The notes under the pieces: generated by a model | What the model was told of the DNA's origin: nothing | Database searches by the model: none | The model's input: only the letters and a program-made list of their open reading frames with translations | Translations under genes and position numbers: made by a program | Shown: piece after piece, positions 1-8,643 of the stretch | Layout: every line of letters starts with the position of its first letter | Position numbering within the stretch: the stretch's first letter is position 1 | Assembly (NCBI RefSeq): GCF_003061005.1 | Contig: NZ_QAIK01000136.1 | Coordinates: 41,665 to 80,759, forward strand | From: Pseudomonas sp. HMWF021 | Lineage (GTDB): Bacteria; Pseudomonadota; Gammaproteobacteria; Pseudomonadales; Pseudomonadaceae | Length of the DNA: 39,095 bases | Reading direction: 5' to 3'

Positions 1-27
1 GCCTGCAACTTTTCCAGGACGTGCTTA

Positions 28-1182
28 ATGCTCAAGGCGCTGCGTTTTTTCGGCTGGCCGCTGTTGGCCGGTGTGCTTATCGCTCTGTTGATTATTCAGC
101 GTTACCCGCAGTGGGTCGGGCTACCGAGCCTCGACGTCAACCTGCAACAGGCCCCGCAAACCACCAGCGTGCAACAGGGCCCGGTGTCCTATGCGGACGC
201 GGTGACCATCGCCGCACCGTCGGTGGTCAACCTCTACACCACCAAGGTCATCGCCAAACCGGCGCATCCGCTGTTTGAAGATCCGCAGTTCCGGCGCTTC
301 TTCGGTGACAACTCGCCGAAGCAGAAACGCATGGAATCAAGCCTCGGTTCCGGGGTGATCATGAGCCCGGAAGGCTACATCCTGACCAACAACCACGTGA
401 CCACCGGCGCCGACCAGATCGTGGTGGCGCTCAAGGACGGTCGTGAAACCCTGGCGCGAGTGATCGGCAGCGACCCGGAAACCGACCTCGCCGTCCTGAA
501 GATCGACCTGAAAAACCTGCCGGCCATCACCGTCGGCCGCTCCGACAACATTCGCATCGGCGACGTCGCCCTGGCCATCGGCAACCCGTTCGGGGTCGGC
601 CAGACCGTGACCATGGGCATCATCAGCGCCACCGGACGCAACCAGTTGGGCCTGAACAACTACGAAGACTTCATCCAGACCGACGCGGCGATCAACCCGG
701 GCAACTCCGGCGGCGCGCTGGTCGATGCCAACGGCAACCTCACCGGCATCAACACCGCGATCTTCTCCAAGTCCGGCGGCTCGCAGGGCATCGGTTTTGC
801 GATCCCGGTGAAACTGGCGATGGAAGTGATGAAGTCGATCATCGAGCACGGTCAGGTGATTCGTGGCTGGCTTGGCATTGAAGTGCAGCCGCTGACACAG
901 GAACTGGCCGAATCGTTTGGCCTGTCCGGACGTCCGGGAATTGTCGTGGCGGGGATCTTCCGCGATGGCCCGGCGCAGAAGGCCGGTCTGCAACTGGGCG
1001 ATGTGATTCTGAGCATTGATGGCGAACCGGCGGGCGATGGTCGCAAGTCCATGAACCAGGTGGCGCGGATCAAACCGACCGACAAGGTGACCATCCAGGT
1101 CATGCGCAACGGCAAAGAGATCAAGCTGACCGCTGAAATCGGTCTGCGTCCGCCACCGGCGCCGGTAAAAGAAGAAGAGTAA
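28..1182 (+). CDS. algW: AlgW, periplasmic DegS-like serine protease
   Basis: Trypsin-like HtrA-family protease anchored in the inner membrane. In Pseudomonas it senses misfolded outer-membrane proteins through its PDZ domain and cleaves the anti-sigma factor MucA, releasing AlgU (known for the family). The 384-aa protein has an N-terminal membrane anchor at about residues 7-24, then the protease domain. The catalytic triad is visible as H123 (in NNHV), D153 (in ETDLAV) and S227 (in NPGNSGG). A single PDZ domain occupies about residues 280-370, with YADAVTIAAPSVVN before the protease core. One PDZ fits DegS/AlgW rather than the two-PDZ MucD. The ATG has an AGGA about 8 nt upstream. It lies at the window edge and is followed by a 12-bp-stem terminator, so it is probably not co-transcribed with the small genes downstream. 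Identification is confident. Confidence 0.96.
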   Translation: MLKALRFFGWPLLAGVLIALLIIQRYPQWVGLPSLDVNLQQAPQTTSVQQGPVSYADAVTIAAPSVVNLYTTKVIAKPAHPLFEDPQFRRFFGDNSPKQKRMESSLGSGVIMSPEGYILTNNHVTTGADQIVVALKDGRETLARVIGSDPETDLAVLKIDLKNLPAITVGRSDNIRIGDVALAIGNPFGVGQTVTMGIISATGRNQLGLNNYEDFIQTDAAINPGNSGGALVDANGNLTGINTAIFSKSGGSQGIGFAIPVKLAMEVMKSIIEHGQVIRGWLGIEVQPLTQELAESFGLSGRPGIVVAGIFRDGPAQKAGLQLGDVILSIDGEPAGDGRKSMNQVARIKPTDKVTIQVMRNGKEIKLTAEIGLRPPPAPVKEEE

Positions 1183-1242
1183 GCCGCTTCGTGGACTGGT
1201 CCGGGGGACATGTTCCCTCGATAACCAAAGGCAGACAACTTG

Positions 1243-1276
1243 AAGAAGTGCGGGGATCTGTTCCCGCACTTCTTTC
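1243..1276 (+). terminator. Rho-independent terminator of algW
   Basis: A perfect 12-bp inverted repeat, AAGAAGTGCGGG (1243-1254) and CCCGCACTTCTT (1263-1274), with an 8-nt loop and a short T-rich end. It lies 60 nt after the algW stop and separates algW from the quorum-type promoter downstream. Confidence 0.85.
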
Positions 1277-1337
1277 ATGCAACAAACAGAATCGTTATAA
1301 CAAACCGCTCACTCGTCCAGAGTAAAACAATATAAAA

Positions 1338-1357
1338 AACTGACAGAACTGACAGTG
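1338..1357 (+). promoter_or_regulatory. Putative lux/las box 1 (LuxR-type operator)
   Basis: The sequence AACTGACAGAACTGACAGTG fits the Pseudomonas lux/las-box signature NNCT-N12-AGNN, with CT at 1340-1341 and AG at 1354-1355. It also carries the CTGNCAG-type half-sites seen in LasR/RhlR-family operators. It is written as a tandem AACTGACAG repeat rather than a perfect palindrome. It is preceded by CAATATAAAAA (1328-1338), which is also found before box 2. With the box centred near -42, transcription would start near 1390, about 35 nt before the ATG at 1425. A weak -10-like CATTAA lies at 1376-1381. No luxR or luxI gene lies in the window, so any regulator must act in trans. Confidence 0.72.
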
Positions 1358-1424
1358 TACCCGGTGAGTTCTGAACATTAACTTGAGGACGCCGAATTGA
1401 TGCTGCACTCAAGGAGAAAAGAAC

Positions 1425-1847
1425 ATGTCAGATCTTATATTGGAAACGGCAGAAAAAATCCGCGAAGAATTTAAAAAGAAGGAGCACGCGAAAAACTCAG
1501 GTACTTTCACCATCACAGGACCTGACGTGGACTTCAAAGCTGTACTGGTTCAACTGACCTTCAGTGAAGAGGTGGATCGTCTCTATATCACGGGCCGCAA
1601 TGGGGGTGACTTCGCGATGTGGATAGTTGACATCACGAAAGGTGGATACTACGAACTTGATATCGGCCCGGATGTTACTCACCGCGTAACGTTGGTTTCC
1701 AATAAAGCCGACGCCAGGTCCGGAACATTCGTTGTTGATACCGACGATGATTTCACCTTTGCAAAAGGCAACTTTACATTCCTGGCTGACGATGGCAGCG
1801 AATATACAGGAGCGTTTGATATAAAGCCTGTTAAATCATCTTCATAG
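1425..1847 (+). CDS. Small acidic beta-rich protein, unknown function (lux-box gene 1)
   Basis: I do not recognise this 140-aa protein. The first 24 residues are charged and look helical (many E and K). The rest alternates hydrophobic and polar residues like a beta-sandwich. It has no cysteine, no signal peptide and no membrane segment, so a cytoplasmic location is likely unless it is exported by another route. Landmarks are GTF at 100-102, DDDF at 107-110, KGNF at 114-117 and GAFDI at 129-133. The same order of landmarks occurs in the protein encoded downstream (2172-2576), which suggests distant paralogy. The ATG has AAGGAG 8 nt upstream (1411-1416). Its base composition is visibly richer in A and T than the flanking core genes. 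A lux-type box precedes it and a terminator follows it, so it forms a one-gene unit. Quorum-sensing control is inferred and the function is unknown. Confidence 0.85.
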   Translation: MSDLILETAEKIREEFKKKEHAKNSGTFTITGPDVDFKAVLVQLTFSEEVDRLYITGRNGGDFAMWIVDITKGGYYELDIGPDVTHRVTLVSNKADARSGTFVVDTDDDFTFAKGNFTFLADDGSEYTGAFDIKPVKSSS

Positions 1848-1859
1848 TGAAGCACACCG

Positions 1860-1900
1860 GCCATCCTTACTCACATCACGAAGAAGGATGGCTACCATTT
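1860..1900 (+). terminator. Terminator of lux-box gene 1
   Basis: A perfect 9-bp stem, GCCATCCTT (1860-1868) and AAGGATGGC (1884-1892), with a 15-nt loop, followed by TACCATTTTC. It begins 12 nt after the stop codon. Confidence 0.75.
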
Positions 1901-2070
1901 TCTGAATCCAGCAACTCCTCCACGGCAAACACTGCTTTACTTGGCCCCTGCCTCCTCAAGCCTTGAAAATCGAGACCCGCCGAAAGTCAAACTGGAGTGA
2001 CCGACAGCAGGTATGCCGCCGCGACCCTAAATAGCAAATCGCACTCTTCGATTATTCACTCATAGCCAAT
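1901..2070. other. Intergenic stretch with no recognised feature
   Basis: This lies between the first terminator and the second AT-rich promoter block, within a gene-free interval of more than 300 nt (1848-2171). I see no open frame with a ribosome-binding site and no clear repeat here. Confidence 0.5.
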
Positions 2071-2080
2071 CAATATAAAA

Positions 2081-2100
2081 ACCTGTCAGATCTGACAGTA
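2081..2100 (+). promoter_or_regulatory. Putative lux/las box 2 (perfect palindromic core)
   Basis: ACCTGTCAGATCTGACAGTA contains the perfect 16-bp palindrome CTGTCAGATCTGACAG (2083-2098). It has the CT-N12-AG spacing of LuxR/LasR operators. It is preceded immediately by CAATATAAAAA (2071-2081), the same AT block as at box 1. The distance from box to start codon is 71 nt to the ATG at 2172, close to the 67 nt at box 1, which supports a shared promoter architecture. A weak -10-like GAATAC lies at 2119-2124. Confidence 0.78.
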
Positions 2101-2171
2101 GCACCCTGTATTTCAAACGAATACCTTGGCTCATGCAAGTGAACGCTACTTTCAAACATGGAGAGTTCAAG

Positions 2172-2576
2172 ATGAGCGAAAACACCGGTGTTACAGTCAA
2201 CGAGTTCGGCATATACGATGGAGAAGCCACGGGGTCCGGAGAAATTCGATTTGAGCTCGGAGGTGAAATACATGAACTTAGAGACATCACCTTCGCAATA
2301 CGCATGATCCACGGACGTGACGGCCCAAAATCCATTCAATTAAGCTATCCTTCGGACATCATGAGCGATGGAACGTACTCGATCAACTACCCCGACGACG
2401 ACTTTTGGCTTGGTTGGTCAATACAGATCCCAGGTGCAGGCAATCGTGTCAAAAAAGGAAAAATGGAACTCACACTTTCAGACAACAGAACAAAGGGAAA
2501 AGGCACCTTTGAAGTTAATTTTGAAGGTGACCCAGATGACATTGTTTACCATGGCAACTTTGATGTCGTGCAATAA
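2172..2576 (+). CDS. Small acidic beta-rich protein, unknown function (lux-box gene 2)
   Basis: I do not recognise this protein. From the ATG at 2172 it is 134 aa, with GGAGAG (2160-2165) 6 nt upstream. An in-frame ATG at 2133 is unlikely because it sits about where transcription should start if the lux box is used. The protein lacks cysteine, signal peptide and membrane segments and is rich in predicted beta-strands and acidic residues. Landmarks GTY at 67-69, DDDF at 75-78, KGKGTF at 108-113 and GNFDV at 128-132 mirror the order in the protein at 1425-1847. The C-terminal halves are the most alike and overall identity is low. It converges with hisC. The base composition is AT-richer than its surroundings. 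Regulation by a LuxR-type protein is inferred from the box at 2081-2100. Confidence 0.85.
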   Translation: MSENTGVTVNEFGIYDGEATGSGEIRFELGGEIHELRDITFAIRMIHGRDGPKSIQLSYPSDIMSDGTYSINYPDDDFWLGWSIQIPGAGNRVKKGKMELTLSDNRTKGKGTFEVNFEGDPDDIVYHGNFDVVQ

Positions 2577-2607
2577 ACTGCAATCAAAATAGGAAAAAAC
2601 GTTATCC

Positions 2608-2643
2608 AAAGAGTGCTTACTTGAACAACGGGCACTCTTTTTT
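2608..2643 (+). terminator. Terminator of lux-box gene 2
   Basis: A perfect 9-bp stem, AAAGAGTGC (2608-2616) and GCACTCTTT (2632-2640), running straight into TTT. It is 31 nt after the stop codon. Confidence 0.85.
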
Positions 2644-2719
2644 AAACTATTTACATGCAGCGAATAAAGAGCAACCAAAATCCCTCATTTAATCGGGCAT
2701 ATCGAAATGTCTGCCCCGC

Positions 2720-2744
2720 CCTTACTCGTATCAAGCGAGCAAGG
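2720..2744 (-). terminator. Hairpin downstream of hisC
   Basis: On the minus strand CCTTGCTCG and CGAGTAAGG form a 9-bp stem with one G-U pair and a 7-nt loop, 20 nt after the hisC stop. It has no following T-run, so it could be a weak terminator or a 3'-end protecting hairpin. Confidence 0.45.
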
Positions 2745-2764
2745 ACGGTCATGCTCTCAGCCTT

Positions 2765-3817
2765 TTACATATCACCCAAACCATCGATCAACGCTTGATT
2801 CTGCTCCGGCGTACCCATCGAAATCCGCAGGAACTGGGCAATCCGCTTCTGCTTGAAGTGACGCACGATCACGCCCTGCTCGCGCAGTTTCGCCGCTAGC
2901 CCCGCGGCATCGTGTTGCGGGTGACGGGCGAAGATGAAGTTGGCCGCCGACGGCAGCACTTCAAAACCCTTGGCCTGCAACTGCGCAATGACCCATTCAC
3001 GACTTTCGATGACCAGGCGGCAGGTCTGGTCGAAATATTCGCGATCCTCGAACGCCGCCGCAGCCCCGACAATCGCCAGACGATCCAGCGGGTAGGAGTT
3101 GAAGCTGTTCTTGATCCGCTCCAGCGCTTCGATCAGATCCGGGTGCCCCACCGCCAGGCCAACGCGCAGGCCTGCCAGCGAACGCGACTTGGACAGGGTC
3201 TGGGTCACCAGCAGGTTCGGATAGCGGTCCACCAGACTGATCGCGGTTTCGCCACCGAAGTCGATGTACGCCTCATCCACCACCACCACCGAATCCGGGC
3301 TGGCCTTGAGGATCTGCTCGACTGCCTCCAGCGCCAACAGGCAACCGGTCGGTGCGTTCGGGTTGGGGAAAATGATCCCGCCGTTGGGTTTGGCGTAGTC
3401 CGCCGGGTTGATCTGGAACTGTGCGTCCAGCGGCACCGCGTCAAACTGGATGCCGTACAGACCGCAGTAAACCGGATAGAAGCTGTAGCTGATGTCCGGG
3501 AACAACAGCGGCTGCTCGTGTTGCAGCAAACCGTGGAAAATGTGCGCCAGCACTTCGTCCGAACCGTTGCCGAGGAATACCTGATTGCTCTGCACGCCGT
3601 AGTAGTGGGCGACGGCGGTTTTCAGCAGATCGCTGTTCGGGTCCGGGTACAGGCGCAGGTTGTCATTGAGTTCGGTCTGCATCGCCGCCAGCGCTTTGGG
3701 CGACGGGCCATACGGATTTTCGTTGGTGTTGAGCTTGACCAGTCTGGTCAGCTTCGGCTGTTCACCCGGCACATACGGCACCAGATCCTTGACGAACGGG
3801 CTCCAGAATTTGCTCAT
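2765..3817 (-). CDS. hisC: Histidinol-phosphate aminotransferase
   Basis: PLP-dependent class-I/II aminotransferase that converts imidazole-acetol phosphate and glutamate to histidinol phosphate, a late histidine step. The length of 350 aa is normal. Visible landmarks are [12 protein letters not shown] near the N-terminus for substrate contact, NPNAPTG at about 152-158, D181 in DEAYIDF for the PLP pyridine nitrogen, and K210 in the [12 protein letters not shown] motif as the Schiff-base lysine. The start has a GAAGGGGA ribosome site, and the hisD stop is only 2 nt upstream, so translation is coupled. It is the last gene of the murA-hisG-hisD-hisC group here. Members of this family sometimes also transaminate aromatic substrates. 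Confidence 0.96.
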   Translation of the reverse strand: MSKFWSPFVKDLVPYVPGEQPKLTRLVKLNTNENPYGPSPKALAAMQTELNDNLRLYPDPNSDLLKTAVAHYYGVQSNQVFLGNGSDEVLAHIFHGLLQHEQPLLFPDISYSFYPVYCGLYGIQFDAVPLDAQFQINPADYAKPNGGIIFPNPNAPTGCLLALEAVEQILKASPDSVVVVDEAYIDFGGETAISLVDRYPNLLVTQTLSKSRSLAGLRVGLAVGHPDLIEALERIKNSFNSYPLDRLAIVGAAAAFEDREYFDQTCRLVIESREWVIAQLQAKGFEVLPSAANFIFARHPQHDAAGLAAKLREQGVIVRHFKQKRIAQFLRISMGTPEQNQALIDGLGDM

Positions 3818-3819
3818 GT

Positions 3820-5145
3820 TCAGTTCCCCTTCACTTCGTCTTTGATGCGGTATTCGGCGCTACGCGCGTGCGCGCTCAGGGATTCGCCACGGGCCAGCAC
3901 CGACGCGGTCTTGCCCAGCTCGGAAGCACCGGCCTCGGAGCAGAAAATGATCGACGAGCGCTTCTGGAAGTCGTAGACACCCAGCGGCGAGGAGAAACGC
4001 GCGGTGCCGGAGGTCGGCAACACGTGGTTCGGGCCGGCGCAGTAATCGCCCAGCGCCTCGGAAGTGTGGCGGCCCATGAAGATCGCGCCGGCGTGGCGGA
4101 TCTGCGGCAACCACGCTTGTGGGTCGGCGACCGACAATTCAAGGTGTTCCGGGGCAATGCGGTTGGCGACTTCGATGGCTTGCGCCATGTCGCGCACGTG
4201 GATCAGCGCGCCGCGACCATTGATCGAGGTTTCGATGATGGTCGCGCGGTCCATGGTCGGCAGCAGTTTGTCGATGCTCGCGGCAACCTTGTCGAGGAAC
4301 TCGGCATCCGGGCTGACCAGAATCGCCTGGGCGTCTTCGTCGTGTTCGGCCTGGGAGAACAGGTCCATGGCGATCCAGTCCGGATCGGTCTGGCCGTCGC
4401 ACACAACGAGGATTTCCGAGGGACCGGCGATCATGTCGATGCCGACCTGACCGAACACGTGGCGCTTGGCGGTGGCGACATAGATGTTGCCCGGGCCAAC
4501 GACCTTGTCCACCTGCGGCACGCTTTCGGTGCCGTAAGCCAGTGCAGCAACCGCTTGTGCGCCGCCGATGGTGAACACCCGGTCGACGCCGGCAATGCAC
4601 GCCGCCGCCAGCACCAGTTCGTTGATTTCACCGCGCGGGGTCGGCACGACCATAACCACTTCGGTCACGCCGGCGACCTTGGCCGGAATCGCATTCATCA
4701 ACACCGACGACGGGTACGACGCCTTGCCGCCCGGCACGTAGAGGCCTGCGCGATCCAGCGGTGTGACCTTCTGCCCGAGCACGGTGCCGTCGGCTTCGGT
4801 GTAGCTCCAGGAATCCTGCTTTTGTTTTTCGTGGTAGCTGCGCACCCGCGCCGCGGCTTTTTCCAGCGCTTCGCGCTGTGCCACGGTGATACGCGTCAGG
4901 GCCAGCTCCAGACGCTCGCGCGGCAGGATCAGATCGGCCATGGAGGCGACGTCGAGGCCGTCGAACTGACGGGTGAACTCGACCAGCGCCGCGTCACCGC
5001 GCTCGCGCACAGCCTTGATGATGTCCAGCACCCGCTGATTGACCGAGTCGTCAGACACACTTTCCCAGCTCAGCAGATGATCCAGATGATGCGCGAAATC
5101 CGGGTCAGCAGCGTTGAGTCGGCGAATTGCAGTCGGTGCGGTCAT
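3820..5145 (-). CDS. hisD: Histidinol dehydrogenase
   Basis: Zinc- and NAD-dependent enzyme that oxidises L-histidinol twice to L-histidine, the last two steps of the pathway. I place the start at the ATG 5143-5145, which gives 441 aa beginning MTAPTAIRR, with GAGG 9 nt upstream. The reading frame stays open much further upstream, across hisG, but that extension is not homologous to the family. Metal ligands Q265 and H268 lie in the block [21 protein letters not shown] (about 218-229), GPSEILV (about 241-247) and [14 protein letters not shown] near the C-terminus are the family blocks. It is separated from hisG by 125 nt that contain a small GC hairpin, and it abuts hisC. Confidence 0.96.
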   Translation of the reverse strand: MTAPTAIRRLNAADPDFAHHLDHLLSWESVSDDSVNQRVLDIIKAVRERGDAALVEFTRQFDGLDVASMADLILPRERLELALTRITVAQREALEKAAARVRSYHEKQKQDSWSYTEADGTVLGQKVTPLDRAGLYVPGGKASYPSSVLMNAIPAKVAGVTEVVMVVPTPRGEINELVLAAACIAGVDRVFTIGGAQAVAALAYGTESVPQVDKVVGPGNIYVATAKRHVFGQVGIDMIAGPSEILVVCDGQTDPDWIAMDLFSQAEHDEDAQAILVSPDAEFLDKVAASIDKLLPTMDRATIIETSINGRGALIHVRDMAQAIEVANRIAPEHLELSVADPQAWLPQIRHAGAIFMGRHTSEALGDYCAGPNHVLPTSGTARFSSPLGVYDFQKRSSIIFCSEAGASELGKTASVLARGESLSAHARSAEYRIKDEVKGN

Positions 5146-5244
5146 AGCGAGAGCCTCATAGGAATGGCAAAAACTCAGGCGCCCTAACTTAGCAGTCGTT
5201 TCCGCTTGGGCACCTGAGATTCTGGCTATGAGGCGGATAGACGG

Positions 5245-5263
5245 GCGCGACTCAAGGTCGCGC
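5245..5263. other. GC-rich hairpin between hisG and hisD
   Basis: GCGCGAC (5245-5251) and GTCGCGC (5257-5263) form a 7-bp stem with a 5-nt loop, just after the hisG stop. There is no T-run. It may lower read-through into hisD or stabilise the hisG 3' end. Confidence 0.4.
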
Positions 5264-5270
5264 AGGTACA

Positions 5271-5906
5271 TCAGCCGCGGTGTCGCGATTCCACTGCCTT
5301 GCGCAGGGTATCGATCAACGCCTGGATTCGGGCGTGTTGCATTTTCATCGAAGCCTTGTTGACCACCAGGCGTGAGCTGATCGTGGCGATCAGTTCCTGG
5401 GGTTCCAGGCCGTTGGCGCGCAGCGTGTTGCCGGTGTCGACCACGTCGATGATCTTGTCGGCCAGACCGATCAGCGGCGCCAGTTCCATCGAGCCGTAGA
5501 GCTTGATGATGTCGACCTGACGGCCCTGCTCGGCGTAGTAACGCTTGGCGACGTTGACGAACTTGGTCGCCACGCGCAGACGGCCCTTGGGCTCGGCCGC
5601 GCCGATCTTGCCGGCGGTCATCAGTTTGCACTGGGCAATCTGCAGATCCAGCGGCTCGTACAGGCCCTGGCCGGTGTATTCCATCAACACGTCCTTGCCG
5701 GCGACGCCGAGGTCGGCCGCGCCATGCTCGACGTAGGTCGGCACGTCGGTGGCACGCACGATCAACAGACGTACGTCATCCTGGGTGGTGGGGATGATCA
5801 GCTTGCGGCTCTTGTCCGGATTCTCGGTCGGCACGATGCCCGCTTCGGCGAGAAGCGGCAGGGTGTCGTCAAGGATGCGGCCCTTGGACAGTGCGATGGT
5901 CAACAT
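5271..5906 (-). CDS. hisG: ATP phosphoribosyltransferase, short form
   Basis: Catalyses the first committed step of histidine synthesis, condensing ATP with PRPP. At 211 aa it is the short HisG form, which lacks the C-terminal regulatory domain and in known cases works only as a hetero-octamer with HisZ. No hisZ lies in the window, so it should be elsewhere on the chromosome. The PRPP-binding block [11 protein letters not shown] is at residues 156-166, and the N-terminus [13 protein letters not shown] is typical. It lies 126 nt downstream of murA. That gap holds two hairpins, so it may share the murA transcript at reduced level. Confidence 0.95.
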   Translation of the reverse strand: MLTIALSKGRILDDTLPLLAEAGIVPTENPDKSRKLIIPTTQDDVRLLIVRATDVPTYVEHGAADLGVAGKDVLMEYTGQGLYEPLDLQIAQCKLMTAGKIGAAEPKGRLRVATKFVNVAKRYYAEQGRQVDIIKLYGSMELAPLIGLADKIIDVVDTGNTLRANGLEPQELIATISSRLVVNKASMKMQHARIQALIDTLRKAVESRHRG

Positions 5907-5937
5907 GGGAAACGTCAGTCCTTATCAAGGTACTCAT

Positions 5938-5987
5938 GTCCGGTCGCAATCGGCGCCGGACACACATCGAGCCGGTAACCGGCTCGA
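5938..5987. other. Twin inverted repeats between murA and hisG
   Basis: Two adjacent stem-loops: GTCCGG/CCGGAC (5938-5943 and 5956-5961), and a 10-bp palindrome TCGAGCCGGT/ACCGGCTCGA (5967-5976 and 5978-5987) with one central base. Neither has a T-run on the minus strand. They may be an mRNA processing or attenuation site, or an operator. This is structure seen only. Confidence 0.45.
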
Positions 5988-6032
5988 CTCGAAACGAATT
6001 CAGTGGACACTTCCCTGTGCCCAGTGCAGCTA

Positions 6033-7313
<1,281 letters not shown>

Positions 7314-7320
7314 CTAGGGC

Positions 7321-7560
7321 TCAGGTGCGCTCGGCCCAGGCCGCGCGGCTGAAAAATTTCATAGTGACCGCGTGGATGCTGCCATCGGCGATCCACGGGT
7401 TCAAATAGGTATAAATGCTCTGCTGACGCTTGACCGGGCTCAACGCCGCCAGTTCATCGCTGATCACGTTCAGCTGGAAATTGCAGCCTTCGCCTTCAAC
7501 TTCCACCTGCGTTCCTGGCAGCTTTCCTTCAAGGAAGCTCTTCACTTCTACGGCCTGCAT
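7321..7560 (-). CDS. ibaG: IbaG, BolA-family protein
   Basis: Small BolA-like protein of 79 aa starting MQAVEVKSFLEGKL. I choose the ATG at 7558-7560 because GAGG lies 6 nt upstream and the residues before it are not family-like. Family members bind monothiol glutaredoxins and Fe-S clusters. IbaG in E. coli is linked to acid stress and in Vibrio to envelope integrity. The C-terminal helix-turn region contains VKRQQSIYTYL and a conserved His in DGSIHAVTMKFF, the expected cluster ligand area. It sits between the mla operon terminator and murA, so it is most likely expressed with murA. Confidence 0.92.
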   Translation of the reverse strand: MQAVEVKSFLEGKLPGTQVEVEGEGCNFQLNVISDELAALSPVKRQQSIYTYLNPWIADGSIHAVTMKFFSRAAWAERT

Positions 7561-7606
7561 GCTCAACCTCAATCGGCGCCCTGTGCGCACGGGTCGGACA
7601 TCATAC

Positions 7607-7665
7607 AAAAAAGCCCCGCGCCTGCGAACCCCGCATTGGCAGGACTCTGACGGGGGGCTTCTTTA
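7607..7665 (-). terminator. Bidirectional terminator after mlaB
   Basis: AAGCCCC (7611-7617) pairs with GGGGCTT (7654-7660), enclosing an inner CCTGC/GCAGG stem (7621-7625 and 7639-7643). On the minus strand it ends in a T-run (complement of A 7607-7612). It ends the mlaFEDCB transcript before ibaG-murA. Confidence 0.75.
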
Positions 7666-7676
7666 TTGATGCGGGT

Positions 7677-7982
7677 TCAGGGGTGCGCCAGCAACTCGGT
7701 CAGCTCACTGACCTGAGCGATCTCGCGCATGTCTTCCGGCATCGCGCGGATGCTGACGGCCTTGCCGGCCGCCTGGGCATCGCGCATGAAGCACAGCAGC
7801 AACGACAAGCCGACGCTGCTGGACTTCTTCACCGCCGAGCAATCGATCACCAGCGACGCTGCCTTACTGGACTTGATCAGCGCCTGACCTTCCTTGCGCA
7901 GGTCGGGACCTGTGCGGTAATCCAGCACTCCGCTGAGCAATAGCTCGTCGACCTCACTCATACGAACTGCCGCCTCACTCAT
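7677..7982 (-). CDS. mlaB: MlaB, STAS-domain subunit of phospholipid transporter
   Basis: A 101-aa cytoplasmic STAS protein that binds the MlaF ATPase and stabilises the MlaFEDB complex. The STAS core with VIDCSAVKKSSSVGLSLL carries the conserved Ser cluster at the start of the second helix. Its ATG overlaps the mlaC stop in an ATGA arrangement. An alternative internal ATG at 7959-7961 (MSEVDELLL) is possible. It is the last gene of mlaFEDCB. Confidence 0.9.
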   Translation of the reverse strand: MSEAAVRMSEVDELLLSGVLDYRTGPDLRKEGQALIKSSKAASLVIDCSAVKKSSSVGLSLLLCFMRDAQAAGKAVSIRAMPEDMREIAQVSELTELLAHP

Positions 7983-8632
7983 TGCGCTGGCTTCGCGGCA
8001 GCTTTGTCGGTTTCTTCCTTGGCTTTGGCGACTTCACCGGCCCAACCATTGATGGTCTTGTCCAGATCGTTGCCATTGCGCTGCATCGCGTCGGCGAACT
8101 GATCACGGAACAGCTTGCCGATGTTGATGCCGTTGATGATCACATTGCGCAGTTTCCACTCGCCATTGATCTTCTCCAGCGTGTATTGCACTGGGTAGAT
8201 CGCGCCGTTGTTGCCCTTGACGGTCATGCCGACGCTGGTGCGATCGCCGGACTCATCCTTGGCAGGATCAACGGTAATGCCCTGGTTGTTGTATTCGAGC
8301 AAGGCATTGCCATAGAACTGGAACAGGCCGCGCTTGAAGTTTTCCTGGAAGGTCTGCATCTGCGCCGGCGTGGCCTTGCGCGAGTACTTGACCGTCATGA
8401 TGCTCTTGGAAATGCCTTCGGCATCCACCACAGGTCCGACGATGGTGTTCAGCGCCGTGTAGAAATCCTGTGGATCCTTTTTGTACTTCTCTTTATTGGC
8501 CGAAAGATCGGCCAGCATCCGGTTCGTGGTGTCCTGAACCAGATCGTGCGCCGACTGCCCGGGCGCAGCGTTAGCCAGCAGTGGCAGTGTCGCAAGCAAC
8601 ACCAACAGGCCACGTCGCAAGGTAGAGATCAT
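7979..8632 (-). CDS. mlaC: MlaC, periplasmic phospholipid-binding protein
   Basis: Periplasmic shuttle that carries phospholipids between the outer-membrane MlaA-porin complex and inner-membrane MlaFEDB. It has 217 aa with a clear signal peptide (RRGLLVLLATLPLLANA, cleavage after ANA at about residue 23). The mature protein has the Tol-Tol-Ttg2 fold regions, for example GVTVDPAKD-like and YPVQYTLEKINGEWKLRNV. A Lys/Ala-rich tail ends the protein. It lies 11 nt after mlaD and overlaps mlaB by 4 nt. Confidence 0.94.
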   Translation of the reverse strand: MISTLRRGLLVLLATLPLLANAAPGQSAHDLVQDTTNRMLADLSANKEKYKKDPQDFYTALNTIVGPVVDAEGISKSIMTVKYSRKATPAQMQTFQENFKRGLFQFYGNALLEYNNQGITVDPAKDESGDRTSVGMTVKGNNGAIYPVQYTLEKINGEWKLRNVIINGINIGKLFRDQFADAMQRNGNDLDKTINGWAGEVAKAKEETDKAAAKPAQ

Positions 8633-8643
8633 TCAAAAGCTCC

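Noticed and set aside
1338..1357. Box 1 as a simple tandem repeat without regulatory meaning
   Set aside because: The AACTGACAG tandem alone could be chance, but the same CT-N12-AG spacing, the same upstream AT block and the same distance to a start codon recur at box 2.
1183..1424. A further small gene between algW and the first lux-box gene
   Set aside because: No frame with both a start codon and a ribosome site was found. The interval is accounted for by the algW terminator and the promoter block.
3820..5631. A 603-aa open frame suggesting a longer HisD or a HisG-HisD fusion
   Set aside because: The N-terminal part is the out-of-frame shadow of hisG and is not family-like. The ATG at 5143-5145 has a good ribosome site and gives the normal HisD length.
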